In this document: positions 21,689 to 32,054 of the stretch, one piece after another
Layout: the number at the start of each line of letters is the position of its first letter
Numbering within the stretch: the first letter of the stretch is position 1
From: Heterohyrax brucei
Taxonomy: Eukaryota; Chordata; Mammalia; Hyracoidea; Procaviidae
Assembly (NCBI GenBank): GCA_028571685.1
Contig: CM053140.1
Location: 220,987,323-221,051,322, forward strand
DNA: 64,000 nucleotides
Direction: 5' to 3'
Made by a program: the position numbers and the translations under genes
Notes under the pieces: model-generated
Databases searched by the model: none
What the model saw: only the letters and a program-made list of their open reading frames with translations
What the model was told of the DNA's origin: nothing

Positions 21689-22160
21689 ATGAATATCTTA
21701 TTGATTCATTTACAATAAAAGGTAAATGTGACGGGTGCTCTCAACTAGTCAGTAGGTTACAAATACTGACCAGAAGATAAATGACTACCTTTAGCACAGG
21801 CACTAATCTCTAGCCTAATGATGGGGTAGTCTGATGGAGATACGAGTGCAAAGCTTGTTCCCTGTAAGTTAGGAACTGCTTTTATCTACTTTATTCAGAA
21901 GATGGCTGTGGACGTCACAGGTTCTTCAGTGGATAAGCATTCAGTTAGTCTCTGTATGTGTGTACTATGTTGCCAGATTTAGTAAATAAAAATACAGATT
22001 TCTTGGTTAAAAATGAACCTCACTTAAGCAGTAAGGAATTTTTTAGCATAGGTATGTCCCAAATATTACTTAGGACCAGTATCTGGTTCACTATCACTAC
22101 TACCACCACTATCATTCAGGATAAAATATTGGGCCTTTTCTGATGTGACTTTGCACTATC
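21689..22160. other. Unassigned sequence
   Basis: No recognised repeat. A small patch of ATC/ACC triplets near 22090. Confidence 0.4.
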
Positions 22161-22171
22161 TGAAGATTTTT

Positions 22172-23357
22172 ATTTTTTTAAATTTATAGTGATTGAGTGA
22201 AAGTATACTATCCAGTTTAAATTTGCTTGCCTGCCTATATGCAGTTCTTCCTGCTATCCTTGCCTGATGACAGCACACTCCTCCTTTCTGTTCTATAGAA
22301 GTCATGGCCTCTTAACAATCTCCTGTCCCTTCTTCTACACCCTCTCCACTCCCTCTAGTAAGAGGCCAGTAGGACGACATCCTATAGATGCACAGAACCA
22401 TAAAGTGCACACATGATATGGTCATTCTGTGTGACCCAGTCCAATCCCTTCCTGTCCATGGAGTTGACCTCAGTAATGATTTATGATCAGAGGCAGCATC
22501 AGGTCTAGGGCCATGCTCTCAGGGGAACCCCTAGGCCTTTGGACCATCAATTTCAGTCTTTTAGTGGAGTTCTCAGGATGCATCACTTCTTATTCCTGTA
22601 TTCCCACTGGGACTCAACTTTGAAAGCCCCATCAGGGATGTCACTGGAGGTGACTGGGCACCATCTGGTTCTTCGGGCCCCATGTTGATGCAGTCACCCA
22701 TTCACGTGGGCCTTTCTGTCTTCTGGTTCTCTTTCCCCCATGTCATTTTTGTCCTTGGTGATCATTCGTTCCTACTGAGTTGGGACCATTTTGTGTACCT
22801 CAGATGGCAGCTTGCTAATTTTAAGACTCCAGATGCCACTCACCAATATCGGGTGGAGAAGACTTTTGTAGCAATAGGCTAGTTATGCCAATTGGCCTTG
22901 ATGGCCCTTGAGAGTGTGGTCCCCAGTCCCCCACCACTGCTACACTGTCCTTGCCATATTGGGTTCAGATTGGAAGAGTTTTCAGGTTATGTCGAAGTCC
23001 AGTTAAATTGATCTTTCTAATGTATGCTATCATTCCTTTCACCCAACCAAATTTCTATCAACTATCTAAACTGTAACCAGCCTTCTCCCTCCATCCCTCC
23101 CTCCCCTTGCAGCCATCAAAGAGTCTTTCTTCTGTACATGAGTCTGTTTTCAGGTCTTTATAATAGCGGTCTGGTACAATATTTGTTCTTATGCTGCTGA
23201 CTAATTTCACTCAACATAATGTCTTCCAATTGAAACCAAGTTATGAGATTCTTCTTAAAATCATGATTTTTTTTTTTTACACCGCATAGTGTTCCACTGA
23301 GTATACATACCATAGTTTATTTATCCATTCATCTGTTGTTGGGCATCTGGGTTGATG
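22172..23357 (-). mobile_element. 5'-truncated L1 (ORF2 end and 3' UTR), minus strand
   Basis: Begins with T-rich sequence (the A-tail on the other strand) and runs through the L1 3' UTR ('ccagatgccactcaccaata', 'ttgggttcagattggaagag') to the ORF2 C-terminal end ('gttgttgggcatctgggttg'). It is flanked by the 11-bp duplication tgaagattttt (22161-22171 and 23358-23368). Confidence 0.88.
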
Positions 23358-23368
23358 TGAAGATTTTT

Positions 23369-23544
23369 TAAAAGTATGAGGAATGACAGCTTCTTTTTGT
23401 ACTCTGATGTCCTGAAAGTAGGTGTTTCCCTTCCTTTCTACTCAGTACCTTCAAATACTGCCACAGCCAATCTTAACTATTTGGAAATGTTTTTAGTCAA
23501 AATAGGAGGCATTTTCGGATCTACCTGGGTCAAGGGGAACAATG
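23369..23544. other. Unassigned sequence
   Basis: Unassigned DNA between the L1 fragment and a SINE tail. Confidence 0.35.
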
Positions 23545-23590
23545 TAGGAAACCAAACCAAACCCAGTGCGATAAAATCGATTCCAAACAA
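23545..23590 (-). repeat. AfroSINE 3' tail fragment, antisense
   Basis: 'aaaccaaaccaaacccagtg' followed by 'ataaaatcgattcc' is the antisense SINE/RTE tail, about 40 bp only. Confidence 0.6.
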
Positions 23591-23617
23591 CTTAGGAGAC
23601 ATATTATATTAGCTCTG

Positions 23618-23712
23618 ACCATTGTACAAATGGCCCAGGTAGGGAGGCATCCAAGAACATACAGTTCATGAGTGGTAGAGCTGGGATGAGACCACTGTCC
23701 TGCTTTTATCAC
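23618..23712 (-). repeat. MIR, antisense
   Basis: 'gtacaaatggcccaggtagg', 'cacaa/gaacatacagttcatg' and 'agtggtagagctgggatgag' follow the antisense MIR core (cacacagctagtaagtggcagagctgggatt). Confidence 0.7.
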
Positions 23713-23799
23713 TTTTTCCCATATAGTGTGAAAGATACTACATAAGACACTAGAAACTGCATACACTCATTGCACAATCATAATACTTTTTTATGTGTT

Positions 23800-23885
23800 C
23801 ACAAAGTTTATAAACTCCTATGTTAGGCTTCATTTTTGTTGATGTTCCAAATATGTGTTGTAAATCCTAACTCCTATATCAGTGG
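23800..23885 (+). repeat. MaLR-type LTR (copy D), left part
   Basis: 'gatgttccaaatatgtgttg' and 'taaatcct' resemble the same position in copy E (26385-26405). The 3' part of the LTR is found beyond the RTE insert, at 25957-26301. The exact left edge is unclear. Confidence 0.5.
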
Positions 23886-25956
23886 TTTACTGAGAAAATT
23901 AGAACAAGTCCACGAGAGTGAAAGTATGACCTTGAATATATCACTCCTGAGTTTAAAGACCATCTCAAGAACAGTTTTGATGTGTGCTGATTGTTAATGA
24001 CTGAAGACCAGATGAATTGTGGAATGACATCAAAGACATCCTTCATGAAGACAGCAAGAGGTCATTAAAAAGACAGGAAAGAAAGAAAAGACCAAATTGA
24101 ATGTCAGAAGAGACTCTGAAACTTGCTCTTGAATGTCAAGTAGCTAAAGCAAAAGCAAGGAATGGAGAAGTAAAGGATCTAAGCAGAAAATTTTGAAGAG
24201 CAGCACAAGAAGACAACAGAAAGTATTATAATGACATGTGCAATGATCTGGAAATGGAAAACCAGAAGGGAAGAAGGGAAAAACACATTCTGCATTTCTC
24301 AAGCTGAAAGAACTGAAGAAGAAATTCAAGCCTTGAGTTGCAATAGTGAAGAATTCTACAGGGAAAGTGTTAAACAACTCAGGGAGCACTAAAAGAAGAT
24401 GGAAGGAATACACAGAGTCATTATACCCGAAAGAACATGTTGATGTTCAGCCATTTGAAGAGGTAGTAGATGATCTGGAACCGATGGTACTGAAAGAAGA
24501 AGTCAAAGCTACATTGAAAGCATTGGCAAAAAACAAGGCTCCAGAATTGATGGAATATCAATTGAGATATTTGAACAAAAGCATGCAGCACTGGAAGTGC
24601 TCACTTGTCTATGCCAAGAAATTTGGAGGGCAGCTATTTGGCCAATTGACTGGAAGAAATTCATATTTGTGCCCACTCCAGAGAAAGATAATCCAACTGA
24701 ATGTGAAATTACCATACAATATCGTGGATATCACATGCAAGTGAAATTCTGCTGAAAACCATTCAAAAGTGACTACAACAGTATATTGACAAGGAACTGC
24801 CGGAAATTCAAGCTGGGTTCAGAAGAGAATATAGAACCAGGGATATCATCACTGATGTCAGTTGGATCTTGGCTGAAAGCAAAGAATACCAGAGAGATGT
24901 TTACTTGTGTTTCATTAACTATGCAGAAACATTCAACTGTGTGGATCATACTAAATTACAGCTAACATTGTGGAGAATGGGAATTCCAGAACACCTAATT
25001 GTGCTCTTAAGAAATCTGTACATGGATCAAGAGGTAGACATGCAAAGAACAAGGAGACACTGCGTGGTTTAAAGTCAGTAAAGGTGTGCATCAGGATTAT
25101 ATCCTTTCACCATATCTTTTCTCTCTTTAGGTCAAGCAAATGACCTGAGAAGCTGGATTATATGAAGAAGAATGAGGGATCAGGATTGGAGGATCACTCA
25201 TTAACTATCTGTGTTATGCGGATGACACCCACCTTACTTGTTGGAAGTGAAGAAGATTTGAAACACTGCATCGATTGCACGTCAACATCGAAAAACCAAA
25301 AATCCTCAGAACTGGACCAGTAAGCAACATCATCATAAATGGAGGAAGGATTGAGGTGGTGAAGGATTTCATTTCACTTGTATTCACAATCAACACACAT
25401 GGAAGCAGCAGTCAAGAACTCCAAAGACTCGTTGCACTGGGAAAATTTGCTGCAACAGATCTCTTTAAAGTATTGAAAAGGAAAGATGTCACTTTTAAGA
25501 CTAAAGTGTACTTGACCCAAGCCATGGTATTCTCAGTCGCATCATATGCATGCGAAAGCTAGACAGTGAACAAAGAAAACAGAAGAATTGATGTCTTCAA
25601 ATTGTGGTGTTGGAGAATGCTGAATGTACAATGGACTGCCAAAGGAACCAACAGATCTGCTCTGGAAGAAGTACAACTAGAGAATCCTTGGAAGCAAAGA
25701 TGGCAAGACTGAGTCTTAGATCCTTTGGACATGTTGTCAGGAAGGATCAGTCCCTGGATAAGGACATTATGCTTGGTAGAGTGAAGGTTCGGTAAAAAAG
25801 AAGACCGTTGACCAGATGGGTTGACACAGTGCCTGCAATAATGGGTTTAAGCATAAAAATGACTGTGGACATGGCACAAGGCTGGGCAGTGTTTCATTAT
25901 GTCGTTTCTAGGATCACTATGAGTCAGAACTGACTCGAGGGCACATGACAACACCG
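23886..25956 (+). mobile_element. RTE-clade LINE (BovB-like), sense, about 2.1 kb
   Basis: It covers the end of the endonuclease-RT linker ('gaccttgaatatatcactcc'), the RT domain and the C-terminal region, to the 3' end 'gaactgactcgagggcacat'. The RT catalytic box reads CYADD at about 25212-25226. The C-terminal pieces at 25275-25562 (VASYACES) and 25604-25795 (SFGHVVRKD) are the regions typical of the BovB/RTE C-terminus. At least six stops or frameshifts separate the open pieces. It lacks the 5' endonuclease region, a usual 5' truncation. It serves as the reference copy for the antisense RTEs in the window. Confidence 0.9.
24346..25795 (+). pseudogene. RTE reverse transcriptase, broken
   Basis: Readable in pieces: 24346-24744 (RT fingers; STKRRWKEYTESLY, ALAKNKAPELM), 24869-25072 (palm; CFINYAETFNCVDHTK), then CYADD near 25212-25226, 25275-25562 and 25604-25795. 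The enzyme would copy RTE RNA, and AfroSINE RNA that shares its 3' end, into the genome by target-primed reverse transcription (family knowledge). This copy cannot do so because the frame is interrupted repeatedly, including right after KNKAP. Confidence 0.85.
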
Positions 25957-26301
25957 TATTTGGGATTGGGTTGTCTTTGTCATGTTAATGAGACAGAATT
26001 AGTGTAAGATGTGTCTTAAATCAATCTCTTTTGAGATGTAAAACAAAATTAAACAAGCAAGTGGAAGAAGGGAAGAGAAATATCAAACCACATGAAGATC
26101 ACCCAGAATTAGAAGCTCAGAAGAGACAATGAGCCAGCAGAGAAAATAGCCTTCTCCTAGCTTCCTAATCTGTGAAAAATAAACTATGGACTTCATGTTT
26201 CTGAATTTGGACTTCTAGGTTCTTAATCCATGAGAAAATGAATTTTCAGTTTGTAAAAGCCACTAATTTTTGATATTTCTGTTACAGAAGCTCTAGGTAA
26301 C
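25957..26301 (+). repeat. MaLR-type LTR (copy D), right part
   Basis: 'catgttaatgagacagaatt', 'gaatttggacttctaggttc' and 'cagaagctctaggtaac' match LTR copies C and E. The LTR end is cut by copy E; its last bases (about 'actgactaagaca') appear to lie at 26791-26803. Confidence 0.75.
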
Positions 26302-26790
26302 TGTCAGGGATTGAATTACATCCCCTCAAAAATGTGTGTAGCAATGTGGCTAGTCTTGATTCCCTGTGTTGTGTGATGTTCCTATATGTTGTAAATCCTG
26401 CCTCTGTGATGTTAATGAGGGAGGATGGGCAATGGTTGTGTTGGTGAGGGTGGACTCAATCTGTAAAATTGTGTTGTGCCTTGAATCTATCTCCTAGGAT
26501 GTAAAACAAAGAGAAACAAGCAGAGAGCTGGTGACCACTTACCACCAAGGAGAAGTGCCAGGAATACAGTGCATTCTTTGTGTCCAAGGTCTCTGCCCAT
26601 TAGTAGCTCCCCATCTAGGGAAGTTGGATGACAAAGGCCTTCTTCCACAGCCAACAGAGAAAGACTTCACCTGGAGGTGATGTTCTGAATTTAGACTTGT
26701 AGCTTATTTTTCTGTGTAAAAATAAATTTTTCTTTGCTAAAGACATCCATTTGTTGTATTTCTGTTATGGCAGCACTGAACAATTAAGAA
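26302..26790 (+). mobile_element. Solo MaLR-type LTR (copy E), inserted in copy D
   Basis: Starts 'tgtcagggattgaattacat' and carries AATAAA ('aaaaataaatttttctttgc'). It ends around 'cagcactgaacaattaagaa'. The left flank gtaac (26297-26301) and right gaaac (26788-26792) are near-identical and may be the target duplication. After it, 'ctgactaagaca' looks like the leftover end of copy D. Confidence 0.8.
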
Positions 26791-26805
26791 ACTGACTAAG
26801 ACAAT

Positions 26806-26896
26806 GTTACAATCCAATTTACAGATAAAAGGAAGAGAAATTCAGAGGAGTTTGATTAATTTGCCAAGATCAAAAGAGAAGACTGGAACACAAGAC
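26806..26896 (-). repeat. MIR, antisense
   Basis: 'caatttacagataaaaggaa', 'gaaattcagaggagtttgat' and 'taatttgccaagatcaaaag' follow the antisense MIR core. Confidence 0.7.
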
Positions 26897-26897
26897 C

Positions 26898-26922
26898 GTG
26901 TGTGTGTGTGTGTGTGTGTGTA
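26898..26922. repeat. (GT)n microsatellite
   Basis: An uninterrupted GT dinucleotide run of about 24 bp. Confidence 0.95.
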
Positions 26923-27676
26923 GAGTTAAGTGAACCTTTATAATTCAAGTCAATCTGTCATATAAAACCTCATACACACACCTGTATGCCACATTAGCTG
27001 CTCTCTCAGCCCTGCGACAGCATGCTTCTTCTTTGCATTCTGTACTTATCACATTCATTCAACCAACTCCTATCCCCTCTTCACCTACCTCCCATCTTGT
27101 TTCCAGAGGAGTCTGCTCTGACAGCCTAGTGCATATATTTAATCCAGAAAGCATGCATAATAGTGGTATCATTCTATCTCTTATAGTCCAGCCCAATTTC
27201 AGTTTTAAGAGTTGTTTTTTACTGGTTTCAGCACCGGGCTAGCAGTGAGTCCAGGGGCCATGTTTTTAGGGGAACTTCCAGGATGTCTGACCATCAATTC
27301 TGGTTTTTTAATAGAATTCTAGATCTGCATCTACATTTTTTCCCTGCTTAGGCAAGGAATTTACATTGTGGTCCCTGTCAGGGCAGTCATTATTCGTGGC
27401 CAGGCACCATCTAGTTCTTCAGGTCTTATATTAATGTAGTCTCTGGATTACATGGGTCAGATCTGACTCGACGGCACTTGGCTTGGCTGGCTGGATTATG
27501 TGGTCCCCTCTGTCTCCTGGACTCATATTTCCCTACGTCTTTGATGTCTTTCTTTCTCATTTGCGCTGGGTGGATCGGGCCAACTGAAGCTCCTTAGATG
27601 GCAGCTTGCAAAGCCTTTAAGACCCCAGATGCCACAAGTCAAAATGGAATACAGAACATCTTGCTAAAAAATAGCT
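26923..27676 (-). repeat. L1 3' UTR, antisense, older copy
   Basis: It parallels the antisense 3' UTRs at 22.2-23.0 and 48.3-48.7 kb ('ttccaggatgtctgaccatc', 'ggccaggcaccatctagttc', 'gaccccagatgccacaagtc') but is more diverged. It contains a 35-bp RTE tail insertion at 27456-27490. Confidence 0.8.
27456..27490 (+). mobile_element. 35-bp RTE-tail insertion with target duplication
   Basis: 'gtcagatctgactcgacggc' followed by 'acttggcttggctgg' equals the RTE/AfroSINE 3' end. It interrupts the L1 3' UTR and is bracketed by ctggattacatgg (27443-27455) and ctggattatgtgg (27491-27503), a 13-bp duplication with two mismatches. It is therefore an independent, extremely 5'-truncated retrotransposition event. 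Confidence 0.8.
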
Positions 27677-28250
27677 TAGTATTGTGATAGAAACAGTCTC
27701 TTTAACAAATAGTGTTGGCAAAATTGGATATCCTTCAGCAAAAAACTGAAGCAAGACCCGTATCTCACTCCTCGCTCAAAAAATTATTCAAAATGGATCA
27801 AAGACCTAAATATCAAAACTAAAATGATAAAGATCATGCAAAAGCAAATAGGATCAACAATGGAAGTTCTAATACACAGCTTAGACAGACTTCAAAATCT
27901 GACAAACAAAGCATGATTAACAGAAGAGAAAACAGACAGATGGGAACTACTAAGAATCAAACACTTTTGCTCATCCAAAGACTTTATCAAAAGAATTAAA
28001 TGACCACCTACAGAGTGGGAAAACATATTAGGCAACTACATGTCACACTGGCGTCTGATCTCCATAAGCTACAAGGTACTTCAAAATATCAACAAGAAAT
28101 AGGTAAATAACCCAATAAAGCAATGAGAAAAGGAGATGGATAGACACCTCACCACAGAGGACATCCAGGCAGCCAAAAGACACATGAAGAAATGCTCACA
28201 ATCATTACCTATCTGAGAAATCCACATCAAACCTACAGTTACATACCATC
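27677..28250 (+). repeat. L1, ORF2 C-terminal region, sense (part 1)
   Basis: 'acagtctctttaacaaatag', 'aatcaaacacttttgctcat' and 'gaatgacc/gaattaaatgaccacc' match the L1 ORF2 3' part. It is split by LTR copy F and continues at 28772 in register. Between 28021 and 28250 it holds the 'gagaaatgctcacaatcatt' segment. Frame is broken. Confidence 0.85.
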
Positions 28251-28771
28251 CGGCATGGATTGAATTGCATGCCCTCAAAAATATGTGTAGCCATGTAACT
28301 GGGCTGTGATTCCCAGTATCTTATGACTGTCCTTCATTTTGTGGCTTTCCTAAGCTGTATGTTAAAGGATTAGGTGGGACTGTAAATCCCTTTGTAAGAT
28401 CACCTCCCTGCTCCACTGTAAAGGGAGTTTCCCTGGAGTATGGCTTGTCCCACCCTTAATCCTTTCAGCCTGCAAGAGATAAAAGGAAAGAGAAGCAAAC
28501 AGAGAATTGGGAACCTCGTACCATCAAGAAAACAGCACCGGGAGAAGAGTGCGTCTGTTGGACCTGAGGTTCTGGTGCCGAGATGCTCCCTGGACAAAGA
28601 CTGATGCAATACTGGACTCCTCCTAACCCGACAAGAGGAAAGCATTCCCCTGGAGCAGACACCCTGAATATGGACTTGTAGCCTACCAGACTATGTAAGA
28701 ATAAACCTTCCTTTGTTAAAGCCATCCACTCTGTGGTATTTCTGTTACAGCAGCCCTAGCTTACTAAAACA
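28251..28771 (+). mobile_element. Solo MaLR-type LTR (copy F), inserted in L1
   Basis: Starts 'cggcatggattgaattgcat' (the terminal TG has mutated to CG) and ends 'ctagcttactaaaaca'. AATAAA is in 'gtaagaataaaccttccttt'. The 5-bp target duplication ccatc is perfect (28246-28250, 28772-28776), and joining the flanks restores the L1 sequence 'accatctcacccagtgatcc'. By eye about 90% identical to copy H at 51399. Confidence 0.92.
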
Positions 28772-29299
28772 CCATCTCACCCAGTGATCCAGAAAACATA
28801 AAACAACAAATACTGGAGAGGCAGTGGAGAGATAGGAATTCTCCTACACTGCTAGTGGGACTGCAAAATAGTACAACCTCTTTGGAAAGCAATCTGGCAT
28901 TTCTTTAAAAGGCTGGAAAAAGATATACCATTTGATCCAGTAATCCCACTGCTCGGAATATAGTCTACAGAAATAAAGGCTTCACATGAACAGATACATG
29001 CACATGAATGTTTATTGCAGCACAGTCCAGAACTGCTAAAACATGGAATCAATGCAGATGTCCATCAACAGATAAATGGATAAACTATGGCACATAAACT
29101 CAAGGGAACACTATGCAATGATGAAGAACAATGATTTTAGGAAGCATCTCATGACCTGGTTTCAATTGGAAGACATTATACTCAGTGAAATCAGTCAGAA
29201 GCAAAAGGACAAATATTGTATGAGACTCCTCCTATAAGACTTAAAAATAGACTATGTATAGAAGAAAACACTCTAAAAACTTGATGGGTACAAGGGTGG
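28772..29299 (+). repeat. L1, ORF2 end and start of 3' UTR, sense (part 2)
   Basis: 'gaaaacataaaacaacaaat', 'tttggaaagcaatctggcat' and 'cacatgaatgtttattgcag' continue the L1. It runs to the G-rich start of the 3' UTR where LTR copy G interrupts it. Confidence 0.85.
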
Positions 29300-29806
29300 T
29301 GTCATGGATTGAGTTGTGTCTCTCACAGAACACGGCAGGGCAATGTTTCCTTTGTATTCTGTGACTGCCTCCATTTTGTGATTGTTCTATGCTGTATGTT
29401 AAAGGTTTAGAGTCAGACTGTAAATCCCTTTATAAGATCACCTCCCTGCTCCACTGCAAAGGGAGTTTCTTGGGAGTATGGCTTGTCCCACCCTTAATCC
29501 TTTCATCCTACAAGAGATAAAAGGAAAGGGAAACCAGCTGAGAACTGGAACCTCACACCATCAAGCAAGCAGCACAAGGATAAAGTGTTTCCTTCAGAAC
29601 TAAGTTTCCTGTGTCAAGATGCTCTCTGGACACAAACTGATGCAACACTGGACTTTCCTCCAGAGCTGACAAGGGGGAAAGCCTTCCCTTGGAGCAGACA
29701 TCCTAAATTTGGACTTGTAATCTACCAGACTGTGTAAGAATAAACTCTTTTGTTAAAGCCATCCACTCTGGTATTTCTGTTAGAGCAGTACTAGCTGACT
29801 AAAACA
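29300..29806 (+). mobile_element. Solo MaLR-type LTR (copy G), inserted in the same L1
   Basis: Starts 'tgtcatggattgagttgtgt', ends 'ctagctgactaaaaca'. The 5-bp target duplication ggtgg is perfect (29295-29299, 29807-29811). It lies 528 bp downstream of copy F in the same L1. Confidence 0.92.
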
Positions 29807-30378
29807 GGTGGGGATGGAGGGAGAGTGTTGTTCATACATTAGATAGTTGATAGAAATTTGGTTAGGTGAAAGCAGTGACAGCACACAGTAGAAAGCCGAT
29901 CAACTTCACTGGATTTCACCATAAACTGAAAACTCTTCTAATCTCAACTCAATATTGCAAAGGATAGAGTCACAGGTATGGATGTGGGGACCATACTCTT
30001 GGGGGACATTGCGGCCAGTTGGTATAACTAGCCTATTGCTAAGAGAGTCTTCTGCACCCCATACTGGTGAGTGGCATCTAAGGTCTTAAAAGCTAGCAAG
30101 CTGCCATCTGAGGTACATTAAATGGTCCCAACTCATTCGGAACAAATGGTGACCAAGAACAACAAAGATATGAGGGAAAAAGAGCCCAGGAGACAGGAGG
30201 ACTTCTGTGAATGGGAGACTGTATCAATATGTGACCAGAAGAACCAGATTGTGTCTGGCCACTACAAAAGACAGCTGTGATGAGGCACACAAGATGAAGT
30301 CCCCGTGTCAACACAAGAAAATGGAATGCAGCTCAAGACTCAACTAAAAGACACAATTGACGGTCCAGTGGCCTGGTG
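29807..30378 (+). repeat. L1 3' UTR, sense (part 3)
   Basis: 'ggtaggaatttggttaggtg'-type sequence, 'ctcaatattgcaaaggatag', 'aaaagctagcaagctgccat' and 'gaagaaccagattgtgtctg' are the L1 3' UTR. It stops before the A-tail, at an abrupt junction with an antisense L1. Confidence 0.8.
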
Positions 30379-32049
30379 GATTAGTATATGTCTTGGTGTC
30401 TTTCTTTTCTGGTCTGCTTTTTGTTGCTTTTGATACATGTCTTGGGGATCTATGTTCTCTTCTTTCATAATTTCAGGGAACTTTCCTGCCAGCAGCTCAA
30501 CAACAATACTCTCTGTGTTTGCAGCTACCGTTCCCTGCTCAGGAACTCCAATTAATCATAAATTATTCCTCTTAATGGAGTCCCATATGTTTCTTAATGC
30601 TTCTTCATTTTTCTTCTTTCTTTTCTCTGATTTATCCTTATAAACGCTGGTGTCAGTTGCTCTGTCCTCAAGGTCACGAAGTCTTACTTCCTTCTCCTCA
30701 ATTCTGGTCTCTTGGCTGTGGATTAAACTTTTTAATTCTGTAGTTTTGTTAATGATCTGCTGGATTTCAGATTGTAGATGTTCGGTAAATTCAAATAGCT
30801 TGCTTATTTTTCATTTTGCTCTAATGCATTTTGTTTAATCTCTAGGAGGGCTCTGCGTAGAATTCTTTTGTATTTCACCTCTGATAGTTTCAGAAAGGCT
30901 ACTTCATCTGGGAAGTTTTTTGATTCCTTGTTTTGGGAGTTTTCTGGCTCCATGGTGGACTGTTTCTTTAAATGGTTAGGAATGGTTTGTTGTCTTTGGG
31001 CCATCTAGTGGCTGTTTAGTTTCTCTGGTGTTTCCTCAAGAGTTGTTGAGGCATAGTTTTGAGAAAAGAGTTGATCACGAGCCATCTCTGTATACTCTAG
31101 TTACCAGCTCCAGTGGACTCTGACGTATTAGGGTCTGCCTCCTGGCTGGTAAAGATGATGCCATATTTATGGAATCACTGGGGGTTGTCTACCAACCCTA
31201 CGACATGGGTCAGAAAGGCTGGAAGAGATGGTCAGGCTGCTCAACCGTTATTTCTTAAGGCAGTCTTATTTTGAAAAGCTGGAATCTGTCTCACAACTTC
31301 TGAAATCATTCAGACAAGCAGGTGTAACACACCTTGCCTTCTGGCTGAGAACGGAAGTATCTGTTTGGCTGTCCTCAGATGCTATGACATAGTTCAAAAT
31401 AGGGAAGTGTTATGGCCTTGCGGCCATTCTCAGCTGGGCTGCACCAGTTGAGTAACTCTTTGCTAAACACAGCCTTTCTGCTGTAAAAGCACTTTCTGGC
31501 ACTGCTTCTCAGCTTGGGAATTAGACCCTGATGAGGTCTCTGTTGGTGTGAGTCTGCCTCCTGTCTGGCCAAAATGGCATCCTGGCCAAGATTCACCTTC
31601 TGCCATGAAACTGCAGTCTATGGTGCAACTCAGAAAAAACATGGTGAAGGGGCAGTGGTGCACTCAGTCGGCAGCCAGGTTCTCAAAATGTGACTGTCCT
31701 ACACACTGTGTCTCTGCTCTGCTATATGCTGTTTACTTTAGTCCTGCAGTTCAGCATACTTACTGGCCCATGCCTGTCTCCTGCCACCTGGATAACAAAG
31801 AAGTTTTCAGTACCTGTAGTCCACCTGAGCAGTGTAGTCAGCAGGAACCAGGCTCAGTGTGCACTGCTTTGTGTTAGGGAGAGGTAATTTCTTGTTTAGT
31901 GGCGTGTAGTCCAATCTGACAGCCCTATGCTGTATTCTAGGGCTCTCTGGGTGTCCAGAGTGCTTAGTCCAATTATTAATCAAGGCCATAGTTCTCAGAT
32001 GGAATTGAGGAGACATGTATGTAGTCTACCATCGTGACTCTGCCCCCTG
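30379..32049 (-). mobile_element. L1 5' half (ORF1 and 5' UTR), minus strand
   Basis: It has ORF1 N-terminal two-thirds (30430-31004) and the whole 5' UTR (31005-32049); the 5' end reads, on the minus strand, 'gcagggggcagagtcacgat', similar to the start of the L1 at 20229. ORF1 C-terminus, ORF2 and 3' UTR are absent: the left junction at 30379 is abrupt and faces another L1's 3' UTR. Confidence 0.85.
30430..31004 (-). pseudogene. L1 ORF1, N-terminal part, truncated
   Basis: The start ATG is at 31004 (MAQRQQTIPNHLKKQS...). The first 66 codons are open, ending QNALEQNEK. After a stop, the coiled-coil part continues in pieces ('tcttaatggagtcccatatg' region). The C-terminal domain is missing because the element is truncated at 30379. 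It would encode the RNA-binding chaperone of L1 (family knowledge). Confidence 0.8.
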
Positions 32050-32054
32050 CACTT

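Noticed and set aside
28251..29806. A provirus bounded by LTR copies F and G
   Set aside because: Each LTR has its own different 5-bp duplication and the sequence between is L1.
27677..32049. Twin-priming inversion to explain the sense L1 3' half followed by an antisense L1 5' half
   Set aside because: In twin priming the inverted 5' part lies upstream of the 3' part, and the A-tail is retained. Here the order is reversed and the A-tail is missing.
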